Of a stretch of 64,000 nt of DNA, positions 45,559 through 54,386 are shown piece after piece. Within the stretch, counting starts at the first letter, position 1. Every line of letters starts with the position of its first letter. The notes beneath the pieces are model-generated. The model did not search any database. It was not told where the DNA came from and saw nothing but the letters and a program-made list of their open reading frames with translations. The translations under genes and the position numbers were made by a program. The stretch comes from Virgisporangium ochraceum (GTDB lineage Bacteria; Actinomycetota; Actinomycetes; Mycobacteriales; Micromonosporaceae), in NCBI RefSeq assembly GCF_016863655.1, contig NZ_BOPH01000017.1, positions 1-64,000 on the forward strand. Reading direction: 5' to 3'.

Positions 45559-48378
45559 TCACAGTGCTGTCCTCGCCGCGCGCCACAGCCGCAGTTGGCC
45601 GCGGCCCGGGCCGGCCGACGGTGGCTGGATCGGCCGGTCCCAGCCGTCGATCCCGCGCACGACCGTGACGGTCTGCGGGCTGCTCGCGCCCGACACCGTG
45701 GTGATGCGCATCGGCACGCCGTCGACGAGCACGTCGCACGGGTAGTCGCTGCTGTCCGTGGACAGCAGCGGCCCCTCGGTCGTCGCCACCGACAGGCTGG
45801 TCACGCCCGCGCCGTACGCCTGGGTGATCTCGGCGGTCGCGTCGAGCCGCCACGGCGGCGACGTCAGCCCACCGAGACCCTCGATCACACCGACCGTGTA
45901 TGGCGCCGCCGGCGACGTAAACAGGGTGACCCGCCACGACCGGCGACCCCACACCTTCTGCTGCCTGCCCTCGACGAGCTGGTCGACCAGGTCCTCCGCA
46001 TGCCCGAGCCGGCGCGCGCCGTGCACCTGCATCCGGTCGCCGAGCTGCAGCGCCTGCCACGCCGGCAGCAGCTCCTCGTGCCGGCCCAGGTCGGTGCTCA
46101 GCGACGGGTACCGGTAGCCGGGCACGGTGCCGATCGCGACCCGCGCCTGGGCCTGCAGCAGCATCGCCAGGTGCGTGTCCGGGTTGATCGCCGCGGTGTC
46201 TTCGAACCGGCCCCGGGACTGGGACTCCTCGTCGACCCAGACGACGCGGCCGAGCGGGCTGGACACCTCGACCTCGTTGCGGATGATCGTCACGTCCCGC
46301 TTCGGTGTGAACGGATCACCCAGCTGCTGCTCGGCGACGTCGAGCTCGAATGCCGGCGCCTGGTTGTACAGGGTGTTCAGCGGCCGGTAGTGGACGCCCC
46401 ACGTGCGTTCGGAGAGGCGGCCCATGCCGGTGCGTTCGCACTCCTGCGCGATCTCGATGACCTTCGCCGCGGGTTGCGCACCCATGCGGACGGCCAGGTC
46501 CGTGATGACCACCTGGTGCCAGGAGAAGACCACGGGCTTGGAGTTGGAGTTGCCCGTGCCGACGCCGGAGCGGACGCCTGCGAAGCCGGTGCCTCCGAGG
46601 TTGTCGTCGGTCTCGGTGGCGTGCCAGCCGGCCGGCTCGACGTCGCCCTGCCACACCTTCATCCGGCAGCGTGTGCCGATGATCTGTGCGCGGATCTTCA
46701 GCGGCTGGCCGGCGTCGTGGACCAGGTCGGGCACCGTGGTTGTCTCGATCGCGGTGTCGACGTTGTCGACGAGCCGGCGCAGCTGGGCCTGCACTGTGCC
46801 GCCCGGGGCGATGACCGCCCGGGCCAGGTAGTAGTCGACGCTGCTCGTGCCGCGCAGCATGATCGTCGGTTCCAGGTCGCCACCCGTCGGCGCGGCGACG
46901 GTGACCTCGGCGTACACCTCGACGTCGCCGAGGTACACGTCGAGGTAGCTGAACCGGTACGCCGCGGCGGCCGGGACCGAGTGCAGGCCCGAGCCGCCCG
47001 CGACCGACCAGTCCGACGCCGACACGGTGCCGCCCGAGCCGAGGTTCGTCCAGGTCTTGCCGCCGGGCTCGTCGCCCCAGCCTGGGCTGACCGTCCGGTC
47101 GAAGTCGTCGACCACGTCCGTCATCCCGGGGTCGACGGTTACCGGGAAGCCGGCCTCGCGGCCGATCCGGATCAGCCGCTGCGAAGGCGTCTCCCCGGTG
47201 AACCCCGACGCCGCAGCACCGTGGTCATTCGTGAGCGTGGCCGTGTTGTGCACCACGAGCCCGGACAGCGCCGCCGTCTCCATCACCGACCCTGGCGTAG
47301 CGGGGTCCAGGACAGTGGGATCGTTGGGGTCAGCACCGACCCGCACCCTGGTGATCGCGCCCAACGTGTAGCCGGTCCACGTCGAGACGTCGTGGAGGTC
47401 GCCGTTCGCCCAGACCTGGACCTGGACGTTGGCGCCAACCTGTTTGCAGCTGACCCGCCAGTGGTGCCACGCCGCCGTGCCGAGGAAGCTGGTGCCCTCG
47501 GCCTCCTGGATGCTGTTGTCGGCATCCAGTGCGAAGACGGTGAACGAGATCTGCCCGTCTTCGGGCGCGACGGCGCCGACCAGCTCCCAGCCGCCGACGC
47601 CGATCGTGCCGGTGGTGTTCCAGCGCGCCAACACCACTGAGGCGCTGAACGAGTTCCCTGCGCCTGCCACCAGGTAGGCGTTGCCCTCGACGGTCCACTC
47701 GGTGGCCGACCCGCCGATGATCGGGGCGACGATCTCGCCCGTGAACGCCGCCGACTCGATGAGCAGCGGCACCGAGTCGGGTGCACCGGCCGGGCCGGCG
47801 AGCGCGGCCGGCCGTGGGAGCAGCCCGGTGGCCGAGCGGAGCGGGGTGCCGGCGGCGAGCGCCGAAGCGTACTCGCTGGCCTCGGATCCGTCGGCCAGCT
47901 CCCAGTACGCCAGCGGCGCCGAGGCGAGGACCGCGCGCCGGTAGGCGGAGGGGAGTGGCCGCTTGCCGCGGCTGAGGAGGCCGAGCCGGCCGAAGACGGC
48001 CATGTCGACGACCTTGTGCCGGCCGTTCCTCGACGACCAGCGGGGCGTCAGCCCGGAGAGGAACCCCTGGACCAGGTCGTAGTCCTGGCCGCCGGTGTTG
48101 ATGGTCCACCACAGCGGGGTGCCCTCGACGACGTGCGGCCACAGCTCGCTGCGGGCGTCCTCCGGCGTGTAGCGGCCGTCCGGGTTGCGCACCTCCAGCG
48201 CGGGGCTGACCGACAGCGTCTCGGCCTGGGTAGCGCCTTCGGACCGACCGTCCTTGATCGTATACTCGGGCGCCCACTCAACATCCTCGTGGATGTCCGA
48301 CCACACCCACGTGGACGGGTCATCGCGGAGGTCGGAGCCCCAGGCGACCATGATCCGGTGGCGCATGTCGATCGTCAC
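45559..48378 (-). CDS. Large minor tail protein
   Basis: The 939-residue protein follows the tape measure gene with a 4-bp overlap. It begins like distal tail/hub proteins of actinophages (MTIDMRHRIMVAWGSDLRDD, then EGATQAETLSVSPALEVRNP and DGRYTPEDARSELWPHVVEG). The middle (about residues 150-330) contains laminin-G/concanavalin-like features: AYWELADGSEASEYASALAA and AAWHHWRVSCKQVGANVQVQ. A second lectin-like block around 460-620 follows. The C terminus has ITTVSGASSPQTVTVVRGID. It is likely the receptor-facing tail tip; fine function is inferred. Confidence 0.75.
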   Translation of the reverse strand: MTIDMRHRIMVAWGSDLRDDPSTWVWSDIHEDVEWAPEYTIKDGRSEGATQAETLSVSPALEVRNPDGRYTPEDARSELWPHVVEGTPLWWTINTGGQDYDLVQGFLSGLTPRWSSRNGRHKVVDMAVFGRLGLLSRGKRPLPSAYRRAVLASAPLAYWELADGSEASEYASALAAGTPLRSATGLLPRPAALAGPAGAPDSVPLLIESAAFTGEIVAPIIGGSATEWTVEGNAYLVAGAGNSFSASVVLARWNTTGTIGVGGWELVGAVAPEDGQISFTVFALDADNSIQEAEGTSFLGTAAWHHWRVSCKQVGANVQVQVWANGDLHDVSTWTGYTLGAITRVRVGADPNDPTVLDPATPGSVMETAALSGLVVHNTATLTNDHGAAASGFTGETPSQRLIRIGREAGFPVTVDPGMTDVVDDFDRTVSPGWGDEPGGKTWTNLGSGGTVSASDWSVAGGSGLHSVPAAAAYRFSYLDVYLGDVEVYAEVTVAAPTGGDLEPTIMLRGTSSVDYYLARAVIAPGGTVQAQLRRLVDNVDTAIETTTVPDLVHDAGQPLKIRAQIIGTRCRMKVWQGDVEPAGWHATETDDNLGGTGFAGVRSGVGTGNSNSKPVVFSWHQVVITDLAVRMGAQPAAKVIEIAQECERTGMGRLSERTWGVHYRPLNTLYNQAPAFELDVAEQQLGDPFTPKRDVTIIRNEVEVSSPLGRVVWVDEESQSRGRFEDTAAINPDTHLAMLLQAQARVAIGTVPGYRYPSLSTDLGRHEELLPAWQALQLGDRMQVHGARRLGHAEDLVDQLVEGRQQKVWGRRSWRVTLFTSPAAPYTVGVIEGLGGLTSPPWRLDATAEITQAYGAGVTSLSVATTEGPLLSTDSSDYPCDVLVDGVPMRITTVSGASSPQTVTVVRGIDGWDRPIQPPSAGPGRGQLRLWRAARTAL

Positions 48379-50444
48379 GGCGCGTCTCCCAATGCGGCCT
48401 GGACGTCACCGCCCAGGTTGGCGATCTCCTGCCGCAGGCCTGCGATGACGTTGGCGAACTCGATCAGCACACGGTGCGTGATGGTGCCTCCCCGGCCGGG
48501 CTGCTCCTGGTCGCGGAGGCGTTCGGCCTGGGCGGCCGGGACGACGCGCTCGCCGGCATGCACGACGGCCAGGCCTGTGCGGGTGATGTCGCCGCCGACG
48601 TCGAGCAGCGGGACGCCGGGCACCCGGAGGGTCATGCCGCCCCACACCTGGCCGATCCCGGGGATGCTCACGCCGGGGATCTTGAAGCTGAGGTTGTTCC
48701 ACTTCGACAGCACCCAGTTGATCGCGCTCTTGAAGCTGTTCTTGATCCCGTCCCACATGCCCGACGCGGCCGAGGAGATCTTGCCTGGCAGGCTGGTCAC
48801 GAAGGCGACCAGCCAGTTCCACTTGTCGACGATCCAGCCGACCGCCACCCCGACCGCGTTGAAGACCATGGTCCAGGTGCCGATGAACAGGTCCAGCCAG
48901 GCCAGGAACGCGGTCTTGATGAAGTTCCAGTAGATCTGGACCGCGTCCCACCACAGCTTGGCGCCGGCGACGATGCCGTCCCACACCGCGTTGACCGCGT
49001 TCCTGAACCACTCGACGTTGTTGTAGAGCAGGATGAACCCCGCGACCAAGGCGATGATCGCCAGGATGATCAGGCCGATGGGGTTGGCGTAGAGCGCGGC
49101 GTTCCACAGCCACGTTACGAACGTCACGATCTTAACCACGCCGGCGAGGACCAGCAGCACCGTCGCCAGCCCTCCGAGCGCGCCGATTACCGGCACCAGC
49201 CACGACTCGTTCGCTGCGCCCCACTTCGCCAGGTCGGTCAGGTACGGCACGGCCTTGGCGACCTGCTCGACCAGGGCGTGCTGCAGCTTCCGCTTGAACA
49301 CCTCGAGCTGCGCGCTCGCGGAGCCGCCGAGAGCGTCGGCTGCCTCCTGGGTCTCGCCGGCGAAGTCACCGATCCCGCGCTCGGCCTTCTTCAGCCGCTC
49401 CAGGAACTCCGGGATCTCGGCCTTGTTCATGTCCTCGAGCGGCGTACCGAACAGGGCGATGGCCAGCTGCGCCTGCTTGGCCGGGTCCTTGACCGCCTGC
49501 AACGCAGTCACGATCTTGAAGAAGGCGGTGTTTGCCCGATCGCCGCCCGCGAGCAGGTCATTCGCCATCTTCTGGGCGTCGAGCCCGAGCGCCTTGTACG
49601 TCTCGGCAGCCGCATCGACATCGGTCGACAGCAGGGTGAACTCCTTGATGCTGTCGCCCAGCTTGTCGATCCCCCAGGTGCCCTTCTCGCTGGCAGCCGC
49701 CAGCGCCCCGAAGACCTCTGTGCCGGAGAAACCCAGCGCGCCGAAGAACTGGCCGTACTCGTCGACGGCCATGAGCAGGTCCTGGCGGAGCGCCATCGGC
49801 ACCTGCCGGCTCGCGGCCAGCATCAGGTCGAACGCCTCGGTGGCGTCCTTCGCCAGCCGCGCCTGCAGGATGGTGTTGGCATAGTTCGCCGCGTCGGCCA
49901 CGTCGATGCCCAGCACCTGGGCGAGCGCCTGCGCCTGCGACGTGACGGTGGCGATCGCCTGCTGGGTGGCGTCCTCGTCGACGAGCCCGGACGACCAGAT
50001 CGCCTGGACAGCGGTCATGTTGTCCCGGACCGACTCGCCCCAGCCCTCCATGTACAGCTGGCCAGCGACCTCGCCCATGTGCTTGGCGAAGGCCTCGTCG
50101 CCGAGCGCCGCCTCGAGCTCGTGCTGGGCGGCGTCGACGTCCATCGCCTCGACCAGCGCCGCGGTGAGTGCGGCACCGATGACGGCGCCGGCCGCCGCAG
50201 CGGCCATCTCGATGCGGCCGGACCACCGCTCGAAGCGGGACTCGGCCTGGTCGAGGCCCTGCTGCATCTCACGGCCGTCGGGCGCCAGCTCCCGGTCGAC
50301 GGCCTCGGCGGTGGCGTCGGCGATGTCCTCGACCTCGTTGCGGAACCGGTGCATCGAGGTCTCGGCCCGGTCGAGGCCCTGCTCGAACTCGCCGACGCGG
50401 GCTTCGATGGTGGCGGTGAGGTCGCCCAGGTCCAGCGCGGGCAT
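48375..50444 (-). CDS. Tail tape measure protein
   Basis: The 689-residue protein sets tail length and is ejected with the DNA. The N-terminal coiled-coil region (RVGEFEQGLDRAETSMHRFR) leads into a domain with Ala-rich helices. A membrane-spanning core follows (about residues 430-500: ALGGLATVLLVLAGVVKIVT, ANPIGLIILAIIALVAGFIL), then Trp-rich repeats WNAALY, WDGIVAGAKLWWDAVQIYW. The C terminus has VVHAGERVVPAAQAERL, common in actinophage tape measures. The size predicts a tail of roughly 100 nm by the usual 1.5 angstrom per residue rule. ATG 50444 lies 13 bp after the tail-assembly frame. Confidence 0.92.
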   Translation of the reverse strand: MPALDLGDLTATIEARVGEFEQGLDRAETSMHRFRNEVEDIADATAEAVDRELAPDGREMQQGLDQAESRFERWSGRIEMAAAAAGAVIGAALTAALVEAMDVDAAQHELEAALGDEAFAKHMGEVAGQLYMEGWGESVRDNMTAVQAIWSSGLVDEDATQQAIATVTSQAQALAQVLGIDVADAANYANTILQARLAKDATEAFDLMLAASRQVPMALRQDLLMAVDEYGQFFGALGFSGTEVFGALAAASEKGTWGIDKLGDSIKEFTLLSTDVDAAAETYKALGLDAQKMANDLLAGGDRANTAFFKIVTALQAVKDPAKQAQLAIALFGTPLEDMNKAEIPEFLERLKKAERGIGDFAGETQEAADALGGSASAQLEVFKRKLQHALVEQVAKAVPYLTDLAKWGAANESWLVPVIGALGGLATVLLVLAGVVKIVTFVTWLWNAALYANPIGLIILAIIALVAGFILLYNNVEWFRNAVNAVWDGIVAGAKLWWDAVQIYWNFIKTAFLAWLDLFIGTWTMVFNAVGVAVGWIVDKWNWLVAFVTSLPGKISSAASGMWDGIKNSFKSAINWVLSKWNNLSFKIPGVSIPGIGQVWGGMTLRVPGVPLLDVGGDITRTGLAVVHAGERVVPAAQAERLRDQEQPGRGGTITHRVLIEFANVIAGLRQEIANLGGDVQAALGDAP

Positions 50445-50456
50445 GGGCGACCTCCG

Positions 50457-50801
50457 TCACTTCTTGTCAGGGTTGAGCGCCCGGTTCAGTCGGGTGTCGG
50501 CGGAGAGCAGCCCGACGATCCGCGTGCGCAGCCACCGCCAGGACCGGTGCCGGAGCAGGTCGGGCTGTTCGACGTCGATCCCGTACGTCTCGTGGAGGTC
50601 CGCCTCGACGAGGTGCCACCGGGTCAGGATGTCCGACCAGTGGACTTTCGGGCCGAAGCCTTTGTGGGCGCTGCTTTCCGGGATCTCGTACCACTCGTAG
50701 TGGCCGGTTTCTTCGTCGTAGTCGCCCCGCCCGTACTGCGCGATGGACGCGAGGCCGTCCGTCGCGCTGCCCGGTTCGGGGCCGCCGATTCCGGGCGGCC
50801 A
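50457..50801 (-). CDS. Downstream frame of the tail-assembly protein, reached by -1 frameshift
   Basis: This frame reads WPPGIGGPEPGSATDGLASI, then GHYEWYEIPESSAHKGFGPK, then VHWSDILTRWHLVEADLHET, and ends LSADTRLNRALNPDKK. It looks like ordinary coding sequence for 114 residues, yet I find no ATG, GTG or TTG in frame before its conserved part. It overlaps the end of the upstream tail-assembly gene (50624-51169) in the -1 frame and precedes the tape measure gene. This is the layout of lambda G/GT, so a -1 slip near 50800 is inferred. The slippery site is not identified with confidence; the GCGGGTGGC run is one option. Confidence 0.65.
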   Translation of the reverse strand, partial: WPPGIGGPEPGSATDGLASIAQYGRGDYDEETGHYEWYEIPESSAHKGFGPKVHWSDILTRWHLVEADLHETYGIDVEQPDLLRHRSWRWLRTRIVGLLSADTRLNRALNPDKK

Positions 50802-51169
50802 CCCGCCTGCAGGTAGCGCTGGGCGGCGTCGGCGTCGACCAGGACCCAGATGTACGCCGCCTTGGCCAGGATCTTGATCGCCTCGTGGTGGATGCCGTCG
50901 GTGATCAGTTCGGCGTGCAGCGGGCCCAGCATGCGTTCGGCGACGGTGAGGTCGCCGTCGAGCTTCGGCAGCGCGTCGATCTTGGCGACGGCGTCTGCCC
51001 GCTGCTCGTCGGTCTCGGCCTCACGGACAGCACCGGCGACCTCGGCCATCCGCTGCGCCCACAGGCCGGTGAGGCCGTCGACGGGCTTGATGACGTACTT
51101 CTTGCCCTTGAGCGTGAACTCCAGTCCGGCGTCAAGGAGGTCGTCGAGGGCGCCGAAGTTGGTGCTCAC
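50624..51169 (-). CDS. Tail assembly chaperone, upstream frame (gpG-like)
   Basis: The 181-residue product begins with GTG in a GTGA overlap with the tail tube gene: MSTNFGALDDLLDAGLEFTL, then KKYVIKPVDGLTGLWAQRMA, resembling the DUF7426-type tail assembly proteins of actinophages. From about residue 124 the in-frame translation becomes Thr/Arg/Lys/Ser low complexity, which fits the out-of-frame continuation after a frameshift region. The pair with 50457-50801 should make a short and a long protein that chaperone the tape measure during tail building. Confidence 0.8.
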   Translation of the reverse strand: MSTNFGALDDLLDAGLEFTLKGKKYVIKPVDGLTGLWAQRMAEVAGAVREAETDEQRADAVAKIDALPKLDGDLTVAERMLGPLHAELITDGIHHEAIKILAKAAYIWVLVDADAAQRYLQAGGRPESAAPNRAARRTASRPSRSTGGATTTKKPATTSGTRSRKAAPTKASARKSTGRTS

Positions 51170-51648
51170 GCGAGCGGGTGGGCGATGACGCCGAGGCCCT
51201 GGCCGTAGTCGGAGAAGGTGACCTTGATCTTCTCCAGGTTGCTCGACCCGCTGGCCGAGGTCTCCCATTTGACGTTGAGGTACGCCTCGTAGGCCTCGCC
51301 GGTGTTGTCGTTTCGGTCGTACCACCGCACGTGCACGACGCCGTCCTCGCCGAGGAGCAGCCGCGACGCATACAGCTTCTGCGCCGCGGGGTCCTTGACC
51401 CCGACCAGGGTCTTCTCCCGGAAGAACGTCACCTCGCCGGAGATCTTGAGCTTGGTGTGGCGGGTGCCCTCGTAGTCGCTGTCGTAGTCCGACTTGGTCT
51501 CGGCGATCGGCTCGACGGACTCCGACGGAGGCTTGAAGTCGTCGATGCCGAGCAGCGGCGACCAGCTGGGGCCACCGCCCGGGTAGCCGGTGTCGACGTC
51601 GATCTTCCAACGGCGCGCGATCTCGGTGGTATGCGTGGGCGCGGTCAC
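51166..51648 (-). CDS. Major tail (tube) protein
   Basis: The 160-residue protein is beta-rich: ARRWKIDVDTGYPGGGPSWS, LGIDDFKPPSESVEPIAETK, TRHTKLKISGEVTFFREKTL, ending GQGLGVIAHPLA. Size and position between the tail terminator and the tail-assembly gene identify it as the tail tube subunit. It is translationally coupled to the chaperone gene. Confidence 0.8.
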   Translation of the reverse strand: MTAPTHTTEIARRWKIDVDTGYPGGGPSWSPLLGIDDFKPPSESVEPIAETKSDYDSDYEGTRHTKLKISGEVTFFREKTLVGVKDPAAQKLYASRLLLGEDGVVHVRWYDRNDNTGEAYEAYLNVKWETSASGSSNLEKIKVTFSDYGQGLGVIAHPLA

Positions 51649-51661
51649 GGTGTCCTCCTGC

Positions 51662-52102
51662 TCAGATGGGTCGGTGCGCGGTGGGTCTGGCCGCGTCCGC
51701 GTAGTAGTTGCTGGTGATCTCCCACAGGTCGCGGCCGTCGCGGACCTGTCCGAGCGCGGCGCTGGAGCGCCGCCACATCTGCTTGATGTGCGCCGTCCCG
51801 AACGTCTGATAGGTCAGCCCGTGCAGCTGCTCGTAGACCAGGTCGTCGAGATCGTGGACGGCCGTCGGGTCCGGGCCCGCGCGGGTGCGCACCTGTACCG
51901 CGGTGACCACGTGCGGCAGGGCCACGTTGTCATCGACCGGGTACGAGGCCAGCACGATCGCCCGGGCCGGATCCGGTGGCGTCGCGGCCAGGTAGATGCC
52001 GGTCTCGGTCGGCTGGTAGACGCCGGTCGGGCGCCAGGTGCCGACGCCTTCGTCGGCGAGCAGCTGCGCGAGGCCTTCGAGGAGGTCGTTCACCCAGCCC
52101 AT
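51662..52102 (-). CDS. Tail terminator/minor capsid protein
   Basis: The 146-residue protein begins MGWVNDLLEGLAQLLADEGV and contains TGIYLAATPPDPARAIVLAS, then HVVTAVQVRTRAGPDPTAVH and HDLDDLVYEQLHGLTYQTF. This is the typical layout of actinophage tail terminator proteins placed just before the tail tube gene. Function is inferred by position and pattern. Confidence 0.68.
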   Translation of the reverse strand: MGWVNDLLEGLAQLLADEGVGTWRPTGVYQPTETGIYLAATPPDPARAIVLASYPVDDNVALPHVVTAVQVRTRAGPDPTAVHDLDDLVYEQLHGLTYQTFGTAHIKQMWRRSSAALGQVRDGRDLWEITSNYYADAARPTAHRPI

Positions 52103-52198
52103 TCAGCACCCCACCGAAGCGCCCAGGGCGAAGGCGAACACCAGCACGCCGACGCCGATCACTGCGAAAAGCACCTGGTACACCCATTCGGGGGTCAC
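52103..52198 (-). CDS. 31-residue single-helix membrane peptide
   Basis: The product, MTPEWVYQVLFAVIGVGVLV plus FAFALGASVGC, is almost all one membrane helix. Its GTG overlaps the previous gene's stop (GTGA at 52195-52198) and its stop abuts the next ATG directly, so it is embedded in a coupled run. This favours a real gene despite its size. It could be a small lysis or membrane-modifying peptide; unknown. Confidence 0.55.
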   Translation of the reverse strand: MTPEWVYQVLFAVIGVGVLVFAFALGASVGC

Positions 52199-52545
52199 CG
52201 GAGAGCCCGCCGGATCTGGGCGGCGATGATCGCCTGCATCGTGTCCCGCTCGGTCGCCATCGGCGTCTCGAGGTACTTCGCCTGGCGGCCGGGCGCGTGC
52301 CGGTAGTTCAGCTCCTCGTGCTGCCGAACGGCATACGGCGTGTCGTAGGTGACCGTCGCGCGGAGGTTGGTCTCGTCGACGACGACGGTGCCGGAGCGCT
52401 CCAGGGTGCCCTCTTCGAGGGGGACGAGGGTGCGGCTCTCGCCGAGGAGGTGCTCGGCGGCGAGGGTGATGCCCTGGATGGCGGCGGCGCGGACCTTCTT
52501 CTTGATCTCTTCGCCGTTCCATTCGACGGTCGCGCGCTGGGGCAT
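52195..52545 (-). CDS. HK97 gp10-like minor tail/connector protein
   Basis: The 116-residue protein begins MPQRATVEWNGEEIKKKVRA and has AAEHLLGESRTLVPLEEGTL, then DTPYAVRQHEELNYRHAPGR, the characteristic gp10/neck protein pattern in which an exposed Q-H-E-E motif precedes a Y. AGGAGG precedes the ATG. It likely joins head and tail. The frame continues upstream without support. Confidence 0.75.
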   Translation of the reverse strand: MPQRATVEWNGEEIKKKVRAAAIQGITLAAEHLLGESRTLVPLEEGTLERSGTVVVDETNLRATVTYDTPYAVRQHEELNYRHAPGRQAKYLETPMATERDTMQAIIAAQIRRALR

Positions 52546-52555
52546 CGCCGGCCTC

Positions 52556-52888
52556 CTATTCGAGGGTGATCTCCAGGTGCTCGGCGGCCTCAGCAACGCC
52601 AGCAGCACGGCGCTGGGCGGTGCCGATGACCAGGGCGGTGTGCCCGTCCGGCAGCGTCACCCTCGACCGCGGCGGGCAGCTGGTGTCGAGCGGTGCGAAC
52701 ACCGTGGTGCTCGATACGACCTGTGACCCGTTGGGCGCGCGGACCAGGCGGCGCTTCTGGTCGACGAAGCACGTCACCGTGACCGGGTCGCCGTATACGT
52801 CGCCGCGCCCGGAGCTGCCCTGGTACGGCTCGAGCTCGACGGTGTGCGGCTCCGGCAGCACCTGGGCCAGCCAGGTCAGTAGATCCAT
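52556..52888 (-). CDS. Head-tail stopper/closure protein
   Basis: The 110-residue protein begins MDLLTWLAQVLPEPHTVELE and contains YGDPVTVTCFVDQKRRLVRA, then GSQVVSSTTVFAPLDTSCPP and RVTLPDGHTALVIGTAQRRA. This fits the small beta-barrel stopper proteins in phage necks. GGGGAG precedes the ATG. It overlaps the end of the upstream gene by 13 bp. Confidence 0.68.
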   Translation of the reverse strand: MDLLTWLAQVLPEPHTVELEPYQGSSGRGDVYGDPVTVTCFVDQKRRLVRAPNGSQVVSSTTVFAPLDTSCPPRSRVTLPDGHTALVIGTAQRRAAGVAEAAEHLEITLE

Positions 52889-53571
52889 CCGGGCTCCCCG
52901 ACGGGATGTCCGGTGAGGCCGGCCTGCTGCAGGAGGTCCCAGGCTGCCTGGGCCCAGCGCGGGTTGCCGTCGACACCAACGCCCGCCTTCGCCCGGGTGT
53001 AGCTGAGGGAGCCGAGGCCGACCTGCGTGATCGCACCAGCGCCGACCAGGTTGGCGTCGCCGGTGAGCTTGGCGTACTCGGCCTGCGCGCACGTCGCGAG
53101 CTTCATCGCCTCGGCCACGTCGGCATCGGTCGGAAGGCCGTCGTCGTCGACGTCGTAGATGGCCGTCAGGAGCATCCGGTCGACCTCCCGGGACGCAGCC
53201 GCGAGCGCCCGCCGCGCGCCCGCTGGCGGGGCCGCCAGGAGGTAGGTGGCGTAGTCCGTCGTGGTCGCGTACACGCGCATTCCGGTGAGCGCCGCGGCGG
53301 GGTCTGGGGCCACGAGGAGCGTGGTGCGCTGCTTGCCTGCACCCTTGCCCGTGACCACCCACCGTTCGACCCACTCGCCGGCGGCGGTGAACTCGTACGC
53401 CGCTGCGGTGTGGGTCGCGCCGCCGTCGGAGGGCGTGACGGTCGGCTGCGTGGTGGTGCCGTCGGGCCGGATGACGGTGAGCACCGCGGTGGTGGTGCCG
53501 TCGCCGGCGCTGCCATCGGCGTCGACCACGGACAGGGTGGCGATGCGGAAGTCGCCCTCTTCGTGGCTCAC
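52876..53571 (-). CDS. Head-tail adaptor protein with N-terminal beta domain
   Basis: The 231-residue protein seems to have two parts. An N-terminal Ig-like strand-rich part of about 75 residues (TLSVVDADGSAGDGTTTAVL, YEFTAAGEWVERWVVTGKGA) precedes a helical connector part: DYATYLLAAPPAGARRALAA, then ASREVDRMLLTAIYDVDDDG and ADVAEAMKLATCAQAEYAKL. The latter resembles gp6/gp15-type head-tail adaptors. The domain combination is inferred by eye. Confidence 0.66.
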   Translation of the reverse strand: MSHEEGDFRIATLSVVDADGSAGDGTTTAVLTVIRPDGTTTQPTVTPSDGGATHTAAAYEFTAAGEWVERWVVTGKGAGKQRTTLLVAPDPAAALTGMRVYATTTDYATYLLAAPPAGARRALAAASREVDRMLLTAIYDVDDDGLPTDADVAEAMKLATCAQAEYAKLTGDANLVGAGAITQVGLGSLSYTRAKAGVGVDGNPRWAQAAWDLLQQAGLTGHPVGEPGWIY

Positions 53572-54374
53572 GGCCTGCCTCCTGCGGTGAGCGTGCCGGA
53601 GCGGCCGGCAGCGGTGAGAGTGGCCGACCGGCCGTCAGCGGTGAGGACACCGGGCGCGACCAGATCGACCGCGAGCCGCACGGTCAGCAGGCCTGACGCG
53701 GTTAGCGCGGTCGAGGCCCGGCGAACGGCCCGGGGCGTGGCGGTCAGCGACGCGGAGGCAGCAAGCGAGACAGCCGCCCGCGCGACTGCCCGCGGCACCA
53801 CCGTGAGAGCGCCGCCGGCCGCCAGCTGCGCGGCCGATCGGGCTACGAGTCGTGGGGCGACGAGCAGGGTGCCTGCCCCGGTTAGAGCGACCTGGCCGGT
53901 CACCACTTCGCCGCCGAACTGGACCAGCGGTGAGACGTGGTAGTTCGCGCCGACGCCGGTCGTCGGCCGGGCAACGCCGGCGCCGTAGGTGAACCGGCCC
54001 GCGTTGGATGCTGCAGTGAACAGGGTGTCCGTCGTGTCGGGCCACGCGTAGCCGGACGTTGCGGCGATCCGGTTGCTGTGCCAGCCGGCCATGTAGTCCA
54101 CGCCGTCGACTACGTCCACGGGGTCGTCGAAGAGGACGTCGACAAGGCTGCCCAGCGGGCTTGGCGTGAACGTGCGGGTGGCGAGCTGGTCGCCGGTGAT
54201 GTCGTTGTAGGCGAACGCTGTGACGGTGATGCCGGGCGCCCCGGTCGGGAGCTGGATGCGGTTGCCGATCCACGATCCAGGGGCGGTGGTGGCCCACAGG
54301 AGCCCGACATTGACCGGGTCGTCGCTCGCGTCCGGGATGCCCGGGTCGCCGAAGTCGAAGGCCTCGGTCGCCAT
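53568..54374 (-). CDS. Phage structural protein with DUF4082-like domain and repeat tail
   Basis: The 268-residue protein has an N-terminal beta domain with NVGLLWATTAPGSWIGNRIQ, YNDITGDQLATRTFTPSPLG and VDVVDGVDYMAGWHSNRIAA, resembling the DUF4082 carbohydrate-associated fold. The C-terminal 100 residues have imperfect repeats built on G-(T/A)-L-x-V-x-P-R-x-V-A-R-(S/A)-A. It overlaps the adaptor gene by 4 bp. It might decorate the head or neck; not certain. Confidence 0.55.
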   Translation of the reverse strand: MATEAFDFGDPGIPDASDDPVNVGLLWATTAPGSWIGNRIQLPTGAPGITVTAFAYNDITGDQLATRTFTPSPLGSLVDVLFDDPVDVVDGVDYMAGWHSNRIAATSGYAWPDTTDTLFTAASNAGRFTYGAGVARPTTGVGANYHVSPLVQFGGEVVTGQVALTGAGTLLVAPRLVARSAAQLAAGGALTVVPRAVARAAVSLAASASLTATPRAVRRASTALTASGLLTVRLAVDLVAPGVLTADGRSATLTAAGRSGTLTAGGRP

Positions 54375-54386
54375 CGGACCCTCCGA

